A DNA stretch of 64,000 nucleotides from Dactylonectria macrodidyma (taxonomy: Eukaryota; Ascomycota; Sordariomycetes; Hypocreales; Nectriaceae), in contig JAGMUV010000006.1 in NCBI GenBank assembly GCA_020744425.1, positions 2,418,001-2,482,000 of the forward strand. The letters are read 5' to 3'. The notes below the pieces were generated by a model. That model did no database searches and was not told where the DNA came from. It saw only the letters and a program-made list of their open reading frames with translations. This document shows, piece after piece, positions 9,920-20,417 of this stretch. The first letter of the stretch is position 1; every line of letters starts with the position of its first letter. A program made the position numbers and the translations under genes.

Positions 9920-11725
9920 TTAGAACAACCAAGACACAAAGGTCTTGTAGAACCAACCGCCACGGCTGGAACCGCGCGACTCCTTGAGGGCGGCCTTGCG
10001 GGCGAGAAACTCATTCTCCTCGTTGTCAATGATATCCTTGCCAGTGTAAAAGTCCACCTCATGGGGCTTGTGTCCACGGGTCTTCTTGACAAACTTGTGG
10101 CCAAAGATGAGGGCCAGGTAGATGGGGATGCCGAGGTATCCAGTGATGAAGGTCTTGTACTTTTCGTTGCCAAAGTCTCCGCCGACAAAGACGTCGTAGT
10201 TCTTGGTGAGGGCGACGAGGACACACATGGCGAGAGCGCCGTAGGATCCCCAGATGCCGAGGGGAGCGACGTAGGGGAGGACTTCGTTAGGAATGTTTTG
10301 GGCCTTGCGAGCCTTGCACCAATAGATGTGAGTGACGAGGATAGAGATCCAGGTCAAGAGGCCAAAGATGGTGGTGAGGTTGACAAAGTAACCAAAGACC
10401 TTTTTAGAGTCGTCGGCGACGTTCATGAAAGCCAAGCAAGCGAAAATGGCAGAAAAGCCGAGGGCGTAGATTGGGACGCCACGCTTGTCGGTGCGCTTAA
10501 AGATGGCGGGAGCCTGTCCGTTGGAGGCGAGACCGTAGAGGGTACGACTGGCAATGTACAGATCCGAGTTGGAGGCGGAAAAGACAAAGATGCAGATGCA
10601 GGCGTTGATGATGTGTGGGAGGACGTTGATGTTGGCGATGTCGGCGGCAACGACAAAGGGAGAGGCCGAGGCACCAGTGGTTTGTTTAGTAGCAAAAGCG
10701 AGATCCTTAGAGTCGTAGGGGACGAGCATGCCGACGAGGAGGACAGACAAGCAGTAGAAGAAGAGGATTCGGTAAAAGGTGAGCTTGATGGCGCGGGGGA
10801 TGGTCTTGCGGGGGTTTTGGGCTTCAGCGACGGTGACACCGACAAGCTCAGTTCCGAGGTAGGCAAAGGTGGCGTTAACCATGCAGGACCAGAAGCCGAG
10901 GAACTTGCCAGCATCACCATCCATGAGGTAGGGGTTGAAGGCGCTGAATGTGTTAGCTGGTGGAAATGGAATGGACATTGGATGGACATACCCAGGATTT
11001 TTCCAATATCTGAATCCCTTACGATCATGATCAGGGCCTCCTCCGAGGACCAGGATAAAGGAAAACAGGATGATTCCGACAATGGTGATGACCTTGAATG
11101 AGGACAACCAGAATTCAAACTCTCCAAAGAACTTGATGCCAAAGTAGTTGATGCAGATGATGGTGACTAGGAAGATGGCGATAAAGACACCGGGGTTGAC
11201 TCTATCACGATCGACCCAATACTGAATGACGAGAGCAGCAGCTGTCAATTGATTGGGAGTGACGATGATGTATTTGAACCAGTATCTGATGGAGTTAGCC
11301 ATGATCAGGTGGATCGAGGAATCGAGGGCATTGACTTACGTCCAGCCGAGAGCAAATCCAAGAGAAGGATCACAGAAACGAGAGGCGTAACCAGTGAAAC
11401 CAGCAGAAATAGGCAACCAAGCAGCCATTTCACCAAGGGCAGCCATGACGAGAAAGACGACGAATCCAATGATGGTATAACAAATAAAGACGGAACCGGG
11501 GCCAGCTTGAGCGAGAGCCTTGCCCGTACCGATAATCAGACCTGTTCCGATGGCACCTCCAATAGCAATCATGGTAATGTGACGAGCCTGAAGACCACGG
11601 TGAAGCGACGTCTCTTCGCTAGTCTCGAGACCAGTAATGGAAACATTGTTGGGGACGGCCGAGGCATCATAGCCAAGGTCCGTCTTTTCGACGTCGGACG
11701 ACGAGCGTTTGACGAGGCCGCTCAT
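9920..11725 (-). CDS. Amino-acid permease, Dip5-like
   Basis: Three exons on the minus strand (11340-11725, 10992-11285, 9920-10943) give 567 residues. Intron 1 (11286-11339) starts GTAAGT and ends CAG. Intron 2 (10944-10991, 48 bp) is in frame and easily missed, but removing it restores the expected NPG-AFNPYL junction and it has GTATGT and GCTAAC signals. The product is a fungal APC-superfamily (YAT) permease with 12 predicted membrane helices. Family hallmarks include ITMIAIGGAIGTGLIIGTG in helix 1, FCDPSLGFALGW and ELVGVTVAEAQNPRKTIPRA. The sequence most resembles the Dip5-type branch, which carries acidic and other amino acids by proton symport at the plasma membrane; substrate is inferred. 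An ATG at 11758 is an alternative start. Confidence 0.9.
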
Positions 11726-13217
11726 GATGGAAAGGAAAGTTGATGAGGGAGGTGACAAGGTCGCAGCGAAGGGGAGGTCTCAGTGAAGGAGGGAGATGGC
11801 GGAACTAAATAGAGGCGGGAAGGAGCTGGCAAGAGCGTCGGGCTAGAGTCGGGAAAGATCGACATGCGTTCAAGAATGGAGGGAGACATCCATGCTGACA
11901 GTTCCTCCACCAGATAACCTCGCGCACGGGACCACCGAGACCTCGAGCAGTGGCCAGGCCGTATACAGACATGCATCGAATTCGGCTATGAGACCAGTCA
12001 GCCAGTCAGCTACCCAGGACCGAAGAGGGTAAGCAAAGAAGAAGAGGGTCGGGGGCAAAGCCTGTCGGGCTGGGGAAGCCCCGTAGGAAGGTCGAAAGTG
12101 TGCCAAGCCGCCGTGAGACTTGGGCCAGGCTGAATAGGGCAGCAGGTTTGGATCAAAGTCGCGGGTGACCCTCAGTTGGATGTTACCCTGGGCGGATAAT
12201 GGCAGGTCAACGCCCGCTTAGGAGATCCATCACGTAACGGATGGGAGGGATGGAGGACCCTAGCTGGAGAAAACATGACAGGGAGGGAGAAGCTCTGGAT
12301 GCGTACGACGTTGCAGGTTGGGTCAGGTTGGGTCAGGTTGGATCAAGGTTGCCACCGATCAGCAGTTGGCCAACAGTTAGCGACTGCAGTTAGCGACCTG
12401 CAGTTAGCGACGATATGGTATGTTGATCAAGCCTTCACCCGACTTCAATCCGCCTTCAATCCGCCTTGGCTGTCATGCAGCCACCAACACCAACTCAAGC
12501 CACCCGCCAACTGCCATGCCATGGCCGGCACTCAGATGTCGGACCGGGTAGATTCCACTTGACCGGAGAGCCTACGCAATCGATGGTCCAGCCAAGAACA
12601 AAATGAACGCGATACCTAATAAGTGTTGGTAAATTCTAGAAGTCGAGAAAAATGCTTCCTTGCTGAGATAAGGTTCATGGTGTAGTCTAGTGGTGTTTCC
12701 TCGAGTGCCAAGATTGCTAACTGTTTTGGGTGTTCATAGCGTCCAATCCGCCCCTGTAATATCCGTCATCCCCTGTAATTCAGAGCCACATCTTTACGGG
12801 GTCCTCCGAAGCCACCCCTATCTCTCTCCATTTGCCTCGCGTCGTCTCCGCTCATCAGTTGCCATATGTGGAAGGTCGTCATGCTTCATCCCTGTAAACT
12901 ATCCGCTATCTTCCAGTTTGCCTGTGCGTATCTGCCGTCATGGGGCTGCGGGGTAAGATGCTAGGATGAGAAGGATAACCAGGGAAACCCACCAGGATAA
13001 GCTCGGCATCACCATGACCAAAGGACCAACAGATACCAATGTCTTTTACAGCACACAATCATCTGGTGTTTAGGCTCCAGCTTTTTTCCTGATTTAATTG
13101 GTCGTGATTACTGGCATCGGGAATGATCCTACTACGCAGACATTCGACAACTTTAATCATAGCTTTATGTCACTAATCTATGCATACCATGGATGCATAC
13201 TAGCAAGCAGGTACAGG
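11726..13217. other. Intergenic with short tandem repeats
   Basis: Promoter side of the permease and 3' side of the GH1 gene. No gene is supported. It contains three copies of a GGTTGGGTCA-type decamer (about 12315-12349) and three copies of CAGTTAGCGAC (12374-12384, 12387-12397, 12401-12411). Confidence 0.5.
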
Positions 13218-15107
13218 CTAACCACCACGAGCCTTGACAAAATCCACCAAGTCGAAAAAACTCTTCTTGTATCGTCGTTCTTGCGTCGTTTGGTTGACCG
13301 TTTGGATCCCGAATAGAGCCGCAGCATCTCCAAATTCCCAGTTATTCATAAATGACCAAGCATACGCTCCAACCACTTCGACATTATCCTCCCAGATTGC
13401 TTTAAGCACCTCAGACATAAAACTCAAGTAGTACAGGCTTCGTGGCGTGTCAAACAATTGATCCACAAGTGCCTTGTCTGCCTCGCCAAAAACTGGAAAG
13501 CCAAACTCGGTGATAGCGACTGGGGTCCTCCAAGTGTTGTGCAAGTAGTTTAGATAACTACGCAGGTAGGTTGGCGTAAGGTACACGTACGACTGGGATC
13601 GATAACCAATATCCCAGCCGTACACGTTGGTGGTCGTCTGATTCACACAATATGGGCGCAAGGCAGACGACGAATTGCTGGCACACTCTAGAACGCTATC
13701 CTTGTCGTCTGGGACTGGGGGCGCAATCACTGTAGCAGTGTACGGGTCGATCCCGAGAAAGTCGGCTGTCCCCCCAATGTAGTCCAGGTCTTCTGCGCTC
13801 AATGGGACGTAATCGGCAAACGTCTGCTTAAACGAATCGGGATAGTCCTGGCCTAGGAATATTGGGTTGCAAAATGGCCCCAGCTGAATCGAGTTGAAAT
13901 GATCGGCTGCATACACATCCGCCTCGCTCAGTGGATCGCGCGGGACGCCAAAGTTGTTGTTAAACTTGAGAGAAATTTTACCCGTCCCAAAGAGCTCCTC
14001 CTTGTACCAGTGATAAACCCTGGCATGCGCCTTGATGACATGACTGATTGCCTTGGCGTTTTGCGCATACAGGAGCGGCTCGTTAAAAGTGAACCATGTA
14101 GGAACGCGGTCGGCATAGTGCGACATGACAACCTTGGCGTAGTGGACAAATGCATCTTCAAACGTTTCATTTTGATATGCTCCGTTGACGTAGCCAATCT
14201 CTGGCCTGTCTGTAGCCGTTGTGAGATTGCTCCCGTAAAACTGCAGCGGCGTGTCAAAGTGTATCAGCGTCACCTCGGGCGTCATGCCTTTTTCGAGGAT
14301 AAAGTTGATGACATCGTTGTAGTGATCGATACTTTGTTGATTGACAGGAGTGCCTGGAAGAGCAAACGGAAGAATGCGCGTCCAGGCGATGCTAAACGAG
14401 AAATGTTTGGCTCCCATAGCTGCCACACGCTCAATGTCTTGCTTGTAGTAGTAGTAGTGCTCGTTAGTCACGTAGGATTTCGGACGATCGTCCCGGATGA
14501 GTATGTCCATGAGGGATGGCGCCTTGCCTTCTTCAGCTGTCGCTCCTTCAATCTGACTGGCCGAACTGGAAACGCCAAATGCGAATCCTTCTGGAAAATT
14601 GTAGCAGTCTGTAGGACCAAAGTAATCCCTGGGAGGCAGAACCAATTCGCTGCTGGGGATTGGCGTAGGTGAAACGGTTGTACTGTAGACGGCAGATTCC
14701 GTAAAGTTGGGAGGGTTTGCGTGTTTCCACAGGGCCGTCCATGCTGCTTGACCATACGGATCATCCGTATCCTTTGCGGTTGTCGTTGCATTTGGGTTCC
14801 ATTTGCCCCAGGTGGTATAAGACAATGAGACAAGTGTGGCTAGCGATTCAGGAGGCGCAGCATATGTAGTAGTTGTGGTAGGAGCTGGAACCGATGTGGC
14901 ATACCTTACAGTATCGGTAAGGGTATAACTGAATGGAGTAAAGGCATAGGTTGGTTCCCTCGTCTTGGTAATCTTGCAATGACGAGTCGTTGGACCATCA
15001 GCCGGCAAATAAACTTGCTGAGCCACAGCCAGCGATGCCAAAAAGAGTTGTCCAAGAATCATCCTGCCTTGTGTCGTCTGCTGGATCTGTCTGAATCTGA
15101 GCATCAC
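13218..15107 (-). CDS. Secreted GH1 beta-glucosidase-like enzyme
   Basis: A single exon of 629 residues. The hydrophobic stretch MILGQLFLASLAVAQ is a good signal peptide; translation may start at its own ATG (15062) rather than 15107. Residues up to about 165 form a Thr/Pro/Ser-rich extension with N-glycosylation sites. The GH1 barrel follows: FPEGFAFGVSSSASQIEGA, FSFSIAWTRILP, TLIHFDTPLQF, the acid/base motif TFNEP (Glu near residue 345) and the nucleophile motif ITEFG (Glu near residue 533). GH1 enzymes hydrolyse beta-glucosides with retention. The nucleophile motif normally reads ITENG; here Asn is replaced by Phe and WSxxDN-type contacts read WSFMNNWEF, so the substrate may be unusual. 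The predicted location is extracellular or the cell wall. Confidence 0.9.
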   Translation of the reverse strand: MMLRFRQIQQTTQGRMILGQLFLASLAVAQQVYLPADGPTTRHCKITKTREPTYAFTPFSYTLTDTVRYATSVPAPTTTTTYAAPPESLATLVSLSYTTWGKWNPNATTTAKDTDDPYGQAAWTALWKHANPPNFTESAVYSTTVSPTPIPSSELVLPPRDYFGPTDCYNFPEGFAFGVSSSASQIEGATAEEGKAPSLMDILIRDDRPKSYVTNEHYYYYKQDIERVAAMGAKHFSFSIAWTRILPFALPGTPVNQQSIDHYNDVINFILEKGMTPEVTLIHFDTPLQFYGSNLTTATDRPEIGYVNGAYQNETFEDAFVHYAKVVMSHYADRVPTWFTFNEPLLYAQNAKAISHVIKAHARVYHWYKEELFGTGKISLKFNNNFGVPRDPLSEADVYAADHFNSIQLGPFCNPIFLGQDYPDSFKQTFADYVPLSAEDLDYIGGTADFLGIDPYTATVIAPPVPDDKDSVLECASNSSSALRPYCVNQTTTNVYGWDIGYRSQSYVYLTPTYLRSYLNYLHNTWRTPVAITEFGFPVFGEADKALVDQLFDTPRSLYYLSFMSEVLKAIWEDNVEVVGAYAWSFMNNWEFGDAAALFGIQTVNQTTQERRYKKSFFDLVDFVKARGG

Positions 15108-15562
15108 CAGTTCAGACTGATCCTATTTATCTTTCTGCCATCTTTTCACAACCCCTCAGTTTTCGGACCGATTCTCTCTTGACCTCATAAAAAAACTTGC
15201 CTTGAATCCAGAATTTCCCCTAAATTCATCTAAAACCCCGAGCCGAGGCTGTATTAGGATACAGACGAGTTGCGGGGACCCCAGATGATTGCGGGGTGAT
15301 CCGATGCGGAGATGTAGAATTAGCCGTGCGTCAAATCGAATGACGTACACGTTGGCAACGTTGACAACCTGGAACCGTTGGCATCGGGGAAACTTTTAGG
15401 GAAATGATCGACCGGAGAATAGACATTTCCCCGACAGAAATTGGACGCATGGCGGAGTGACGACAGGTTGACATAAGTTGACCTTGATTTTGAATGCATC
15501 TTAAGGGCTAATCCATCTAGGTCTATTCACAATAAGCTTGGAAAGAAACTCAACTGACATTA
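15108..15562. other. Intergenic, GH1 promoter side
   Basis: Separates two minus-strand genes. No feature is recognised beyond a T/C-rich stretch just upstream of the GH1 start. Confidence 0.4.
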
Positions 15563-17125
15563 CTAAAGTCGAAAACATAAATCTGCTTCGGATGGTTCAG
15601 AGTGACCTGGTCTTACACCTAGCATCCCTCTTGAAAATGGAGTTTGTGTCGTCTGTCCTAGACAAAATAAAACACCTTTGGCTTCAAAGGCATCTTTGAG
15701 TTCCTTGACCTGGTGAATAGGAGGAGGTTCATATGGATCAACTGCCACAATCCTCAAATCTGGATACCGGTAAATCTTCTCAATCATTCCCATCAAATCT
15801 CGATGGAGTTCTGCCCATGCCAATGCCATGCCAATGTGTAGGATCCGTAAGGAAGAAGGAAGACTGGCCATGAATAACTCTGGGCATACATCCTTGAGTG
15901 TTTCAAAACGTTCATCTCTCCCCTCGTCAAAAACAGGCCCATAGAGTAAAAGCTGTTCAACTTCGAGGATTTCGAGAACAGGAAAATCGGAAAAGTTCAT
16001 GTCTCCTTGTAGAGATTGATCCCACCTCAGAAAACTCGACACCAAGTCAATGACTTCTTCTGAAGTACCTTGGGCATGTTCCCAAGTTGTAGTCGTGTAG
16101 CAAAGTCGTCGCAGAGTATCTCTGATAGGCTCTAGATGAGTGTGCTGCAAAACAGTATACTTGTCCATGTCGCAGAAATACTCTAGATCCTCCAAGACTG
16201 GACTTCGACGTAGAATCTTGGCCAGATTGTCCGGGTCGAGGCCATGAAGCGACAACTGTCGGAGACTGGACAATGCAGTATTCCAAGGTTCGGTCCGGAA
16301 TCGTTCACGAAGGGGTATGTCGGTTCCGCAATCGCAATCGCTTGCTGCCAACACTTCGAGATTCTGTGCCTTGGCCAAGACATCCTGCATTTCTTGTATG
16401 TGACAGCATTCATCCGGATTCTTATCTTGCCCTGGAAGTACCAGATACTTGAGATGAGGTAGGTAAAACGGTGAATCTCTCAAATAGTGTAAACCTTCCT
16501 GGGATGACCGATAGATGAGCAGCTGTTCTAGAAACGGGGCGGCCATTATTGTAGCCTCTTGAAGCCACTTGGACTCGACGTGATCGTAGGTAGGCAACGC
16601 TCTAAACCCAGCTCGCTCACCGGCCTGCCGGAAGAGAGCTTGAGTTGCAGGAGGAACATCGCGTGCGCGTACCGTTCGCAAGGCAAAAAAGGCAAGAGCG
16701 CGTACCAACTTGGCCAAGTCAGGTCTTTCCAACAACGTGCGCAAAAATGACTCCAACGTTTCAATCTCGCGATTCCTTGCAGCGGCATCACCCCACCATT
16801 CGGGACTACTCGGATCCGGTTGGATACCGGTATGGTAGTAATGAAACAGAATAGGCTGAGCGGTGAGACGGAAATGCCGCGAAGTCCGACTCAATCGTGA
16901 GAGGGCCTGTTGCTCTTCCAAACATGTAGCCACAGCACGCGCCGGTAGATCAACAACGTGATCAAGACGACAATGCATGCATAGGTTACGGCAGATGGCG
17001 GCAATAATCTCAACAGGCAAATCGCCGAGGGAAAGGCGGCGTGGCTTGCCCGGGGATGTCATTGGGGGGGTTGGCGAGTGGTTCGCTCCATGGAACAGAA
17101 CCTGGTAGACCCGGGCGAGATGCAT
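15563..17125 (-). CDS. F-box-like protein
   Basis: A single exon of 520 residues. Near the N-terminus LSLGDLPVEIIAAICRNLC has the Leu-Pro-x-Glu-Ile pattern of a fungal F-box, followed by a helix with SRLSRTSRHFRLTAQPILF, which is typical of the end of that domain. The remainder contains spaced leucines (LEQLLIYRSSQ, LPHLKYLVLPGQD, SSLRQLSLHGLD, VLEDLEYFCDMD, SLRILHIGMAL) that look like irregular leucine-rich repeats, the usual substrate-recognition part. F-box proteins bind Skp1 and recruit substrates to SCF ubiquitin ligases; the substrate here is unknown. An in-frame ATG at 17062, closer to the F-box, is an alternative start. It is divergent to MRE11, about 790 bp away. Confidence 0.75.
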   Translation of the reverse strand: MHLARVYQVLFHGANHSPTPPMTSPGKPRRLSLGDLPVEIIAAICRNLCMHCRLDHVVDLPARAVATCLEEQQALSRLSRTSRHFRLTAQPILFHYYHTGIQPDPSSPEWWGDAAARNREIETLESFLRTLLERPDLAKLVRALAFFALRTVRARDVPPATQALFRQAGERAGFRALPTYDHVESKWLQEATIMAAPFLEQLLIYRSSQEGLHYLRDSPFYLPHLKYLVLPGQDKNPDECCHIQEMQDVLAKAQNLEVLAASDCDCGTDIPLRERFRTEPWNTALSSLRQLSLHGLDPDNLAKILRRSPVLEDLEYFCDMDKYTVLQHTHLEPIRDTLRRLCYTTTTWEHAQGTSEEVIDLVSSFLRWDQSLQGDMNFSDFPVLEILEVEQLLLYGPVFDEGRDERFETLKDVCPELFMASLPSSLRILHIGMALAWAELHRDLMGMIEKIYRYPDLRIVAVDPYEPPPIHQVKELKDAFEAKGVLFCLGQTTQTPFSRGMLGVRPGHSEPSEADLCFRL

Positions 17126-17912
17126 GAGCGGAGACGGAGAGGGTCAATTGACCGACTGAAAGAGCGGAGTGGTTAAAGGCGGAGGAAAGGCGGTCGAGAC
17201 GGTCTCCGAGGCCGGAGTTGTGCGATAAAATGGCCTCGGGTTGGTGCCGCTCAAATCCTGTCCTGAGTCGCGTCGTGAGTTGTTTCCTGGAGTCGTTGGG
17301 TCAGTTGCCAAGATGAATTTCTTTAAGACTAGTCGCGTTTATCCGTCAGGTAATCCTCCAGGGGTGGCCTGATGTTGAGGGCCTGATGTTAAGGGGGGCG
17401 ATTGACGACGCACGGTCGACCAGCATCATCAAGATCCGTAAGCAGGAATATAAATCAATGCGTATCTAGATGCACAAGAGGTCTTAGTTGGTTGAAGTCG
17501 CTGGTGATAGAGTAGATGAACAGTGACAAGATCTAGGAACAGTAGCAATGCAGTAGGGGCGGTCTCCACTTACCAAGTCAGTTAATCCGATCGTCATTGG
17601 AACCACAGCACCACATTTGACTGCAATGGCGTGTGATCTTGTAGGGCAAGCAGGAATGCAACTAGCAACGATACTTGGAAATGGATACCTCGAAGGATCT
17701 GGTCAAATGTCAATGATCAATGATGTGCAACTGCAAACACTCGACTGTAGATCTTGAAGATCCTGGTCATTATTCCGAGGATATTGACCAGGGGGGTTAA
17801 AGGTTTGGAGTTGTCGGTGATCACGTGCTTTCGCACCTCCCGCGTCAATCGCGTCGCGTTAAGCACCAGGCAACTGCGGTCCAAGCACTTGGACCCAGAC
17901 AACCACATCACG
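17126..17912. other. Divergent promoter of F-box gene and MRE11
   Basis: A bidirectional intergenic region. No additional gene is seen and no regulatory site was recognised with confidence. Confidence 0.5.
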
Positions 17913-20088
17913 ATGCCAGAATTCACGGGTAAGTCTCTTGAAAAATTGCCCTTCATCGCTAACAAATCAGAGGCTGATACGATTCGCATCTTGATTGCAA
18001 CCGACAATCATGTCGGATTCGAGGAACGAGATGCCATTCGAAAGGATGATAGTTGGCAAACGTTTGACGAAATCATGAATCTCGCCAGAACTGAAGATGT
18101 AAGTATTACCATTTGACTGCATGCATTTGACTGCACGCATGCGCTAACCAACAGGTCGACATGGTACTTCTTGCTGGCGATTTATTCCACGACAACAAGC
18201 CCTCACGAAAATCTCTGTACCAAGTCATGCGAACTCTTCGACAAAACGTCCTTGGCATGAAACCTTGTCCTCTCGAATTTCTTTCCGACGCCGCTTCCGT
18301 TTTCGAAGGAGCTTTCCCTCATGTCAACTATGAAGACCCCGATATCAACGTTTCGATTCCGGTGTTTTCCATTCACGGAAACCACGACGACCCCTCTGGC
18401 GATGGCAACTTTTGTTCCCTTGATCTGCTGCAAGCCAGCGGTCTTCTCAACTATTACGGCCGAGTTCCAGAAGCAGACAATATCGAAGCAAAACCGATTC
18501 TTCTCCAAAAAGGATTGACAAAGCTGGCTCTATACGGCCTGAGCAATGTCCGTGACGAACGCATGTTTAGAACCTTTCGAGACCACAAAGTCAAATGGTT
18601 CCGACCTGGAACGCAAATGGGAGACTGGTTCAACTTGTTGGCTGTTCATCAAAATCATCACGCACACACTGCAACGTCATATCTTCCGGAAAATGTCCTA
18701 CCGGATTGGCTGGATGTGGTTGTTTGGGGTCATGAGCATGAATGTGTAATTGACCCAACCCAAAACCCAGAGACTGGTTTCCACGTCATGCAACCAGGGT
18801 CATCTGTAGCGACATCACTCGTTCCTGGAGAAGCTGTCCAAAAGCATGTAGCCATCATGACTGTCAGTGGCAAGGATTTCAAGGTGGACAAGATTCCTCT
18901 CAAGACAGTTCGCCCATTTGTCACGCGGGAATTGGTTCTCTCCATCGACAAACGATTCAAAGGGTTGGACAAGAAGAAAGACAACCGACAGGAAGTGACT
19001 CAGCGGCTAATGGAAGTGGTGGAAGAAATGATTGAAGAGGCCAACGCGGATTGGGAAGCGATTCAAACCGATGAGGAAGCTTTGGAGGAACGACCACTCC
19101 CCTTGATTCGACTCAAGGTTGAATACACGGCTACAGATGGAGGCTTGTTTGAATGCGAGAATCCTCAGCGATTTTCCAACCGATTCGTCGGCAAGGTGGC
19201 CAACATCAATGATGTTGTATACTTTTACCACAAAAAGACATCTCAGCGTACGTCGATTGCCCTTTTATCCCTACTCTCTAACATATTGCAGGCAAGACTA
19301 CGGCAACGAATCCAACAGAGGCTCTGGAGGCTTTAGCTGATGGAGACGACTCTATCAAAGTGGAGTCTCTTGTGCAAGAATTCCTATCCGCGCAATCGCT
19401 TCGGGTTCTCCCTCAAGGACCATTTGGTGATGCAGTGACACAATTCGTGGCCAAAGATGACAAGCATGCTATGGAACTGTTTGTATCTGAGCATCTCACA
19501 GGGCAGGTTCGCCAAATGTTGGGTCTAGAGTCGGATGACGAAGACTTGAACAGTGCCATGGAAATTTACCGAACACGAATCGAACAGCAGCAATCCAGTG
19601 AACCACGAACGGCACAAAACGAGAGAAAACGAATACTCAAACCCAAGCCATCAACCTGGGACAGCGATTTTGATGGAAATTGGGAAAACGAACCGGATGC
19701 TTGGGCGTACGAGGATCCTCAGCCTGTGTCAGAAGATGAACCATCGCAGCCCAAGCGAAGTCGTGCCAAGCCGGCTCCGAAAAAGGCACCTGTTCGCCGT
19801 GGCAAATCTGTTGAAAGTGAAGAGGAAGATGTAGTCATGGAATCAGATGAGCCAGCTCCTCCCAAAACACGGCGGGCGCCAGCAAGAAAGCCAGCAGCCA
19901 AACCTGCAGCGAAAGCAAAAGCACCAGCAAAGGCAAAAGCACCAGCCAAAACAACCAGGACGACAAGGACACGTCAAACGACATTAGACTTTTCTCAGAG
20001 TCAAGCCAACGCGGTGGAAATTAGTGACGATGAGATTTCTGACGATGCATTTGAGCCAGCGCCAACCACTCGATCTAGGAGGAGGTAG
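17913..20088 (+). CDS. MRE11: Double-strand break repair nuclease Mre11
   Basis: Four exons (17913-17928, 17971-18098, 18155-19247, 19292-20088) encode 677 residues; the introns are 42, 56 and 44 bp, all GT-AG with CTAAC boxes. Exon 1 codes for only MPEFT plus one base. All Mre11 phosphoesterase motifs are present: IATDNHVGF, LAGDLFHDNKPSRKSLYQ, IHGNHDDPSG, AVHQNHHAH and VVWGHEHEC. The capping domain follows (VRPFVTRELVLSI, RFSNRFVGKVAN). The C-terminal 200 residues are disordered and basic, with Lys/Ala/Pro-rich DNA-binding-like stretches (KAKAPAKAKAPAK), acidic patches and TTLDFSQS. Mre11 is the Mn-dependent exo/endonuclease of the Mre11-Rad50-Nbs1 complex that starts end resection and telomere processing in the nucleus. 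Length agrees with fungal orthologues. Confidence 0.97.
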
Positions 20089-20264
20089 ATAACATGAAGT
20101 TGCATGTAGATGTGGAAATGGTCATAAATGGAGGGATGTGTACAGACAGTTTATGAGCAAAAATGCAGCAGCCGTAGAATCAATCACCGTCTATTCATTC
20201 ACCATCCAAAAAATCATCGTCAAAAACAAAAAGTGAACAGGTGTCAAACAACCTGTGGCTGGAT
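20089..20264. other. Spacer between MRE11 and tRNA-Asp
   Basis: The 3' side of MRE11 and of the oppositely oriented tRNA gene. Nothing else is recognised. Confidence 0.4.
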
Positions 20265-20336
20265 CTCTCCCGCCGGGAATTGAACCCGGGTCTCAAGCGT
20301 GACAAGCTTGCATACTGACCACTATACTACGGAAGA
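20265..20336 (-). tRNA. tRNA-Asp (GUC)
   Basis: On the minus strand a 72-nt cloverleaf can be drawn: acceptor TCTTCCG pairs with CGGGAGA (one G-T pair) with discriminator G. The A box appears as TAGTATAGTGGTCAGTAT, the anticodon loop is TTGTCAC with anticodon GTC, and the B box is GGTTCAATTCC. No intron is present. The motifs match the usual fungal tRNA-Asp. It lies just beside a gene-free stretch with inverted repeats. Confidence 0.95.
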
Positions 20337-20417
20337 TGGCAGGCGTGTGCGCCTGTGTAGTGAGGAGGGGTTGTTGGAGAATCGTCTCCAATTGGGTACT
20401 AAGAGACTTAGGGCATG

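Noticed and set aside
9830..11101. 423-codon plus-strand frame
   Set aside because: It lies antisense to the amino-acid permease and follows its codon pattern; the sequence is Asp/Gly/Val-rich without domains, while the minus strand encodes a complete permease.
12673..12760. tRNA-like A box (TGGTGTAGTCTAGTGG)
   Set aside because: No B box or acceptor pairing could be found at the right distance.
13899..14672. 257-codon plus-strand frame
   Set aside because: Antisense to the GH1 gene; no recognisable features.
9920..20088. Possible secondary-metabolite or nutrient-use cluster (permease, GH1, F-box, Mre11)
   Set aside because: No synthase, tailoring enzymes or pathway regulator are present, and the genes have unrelated roles.
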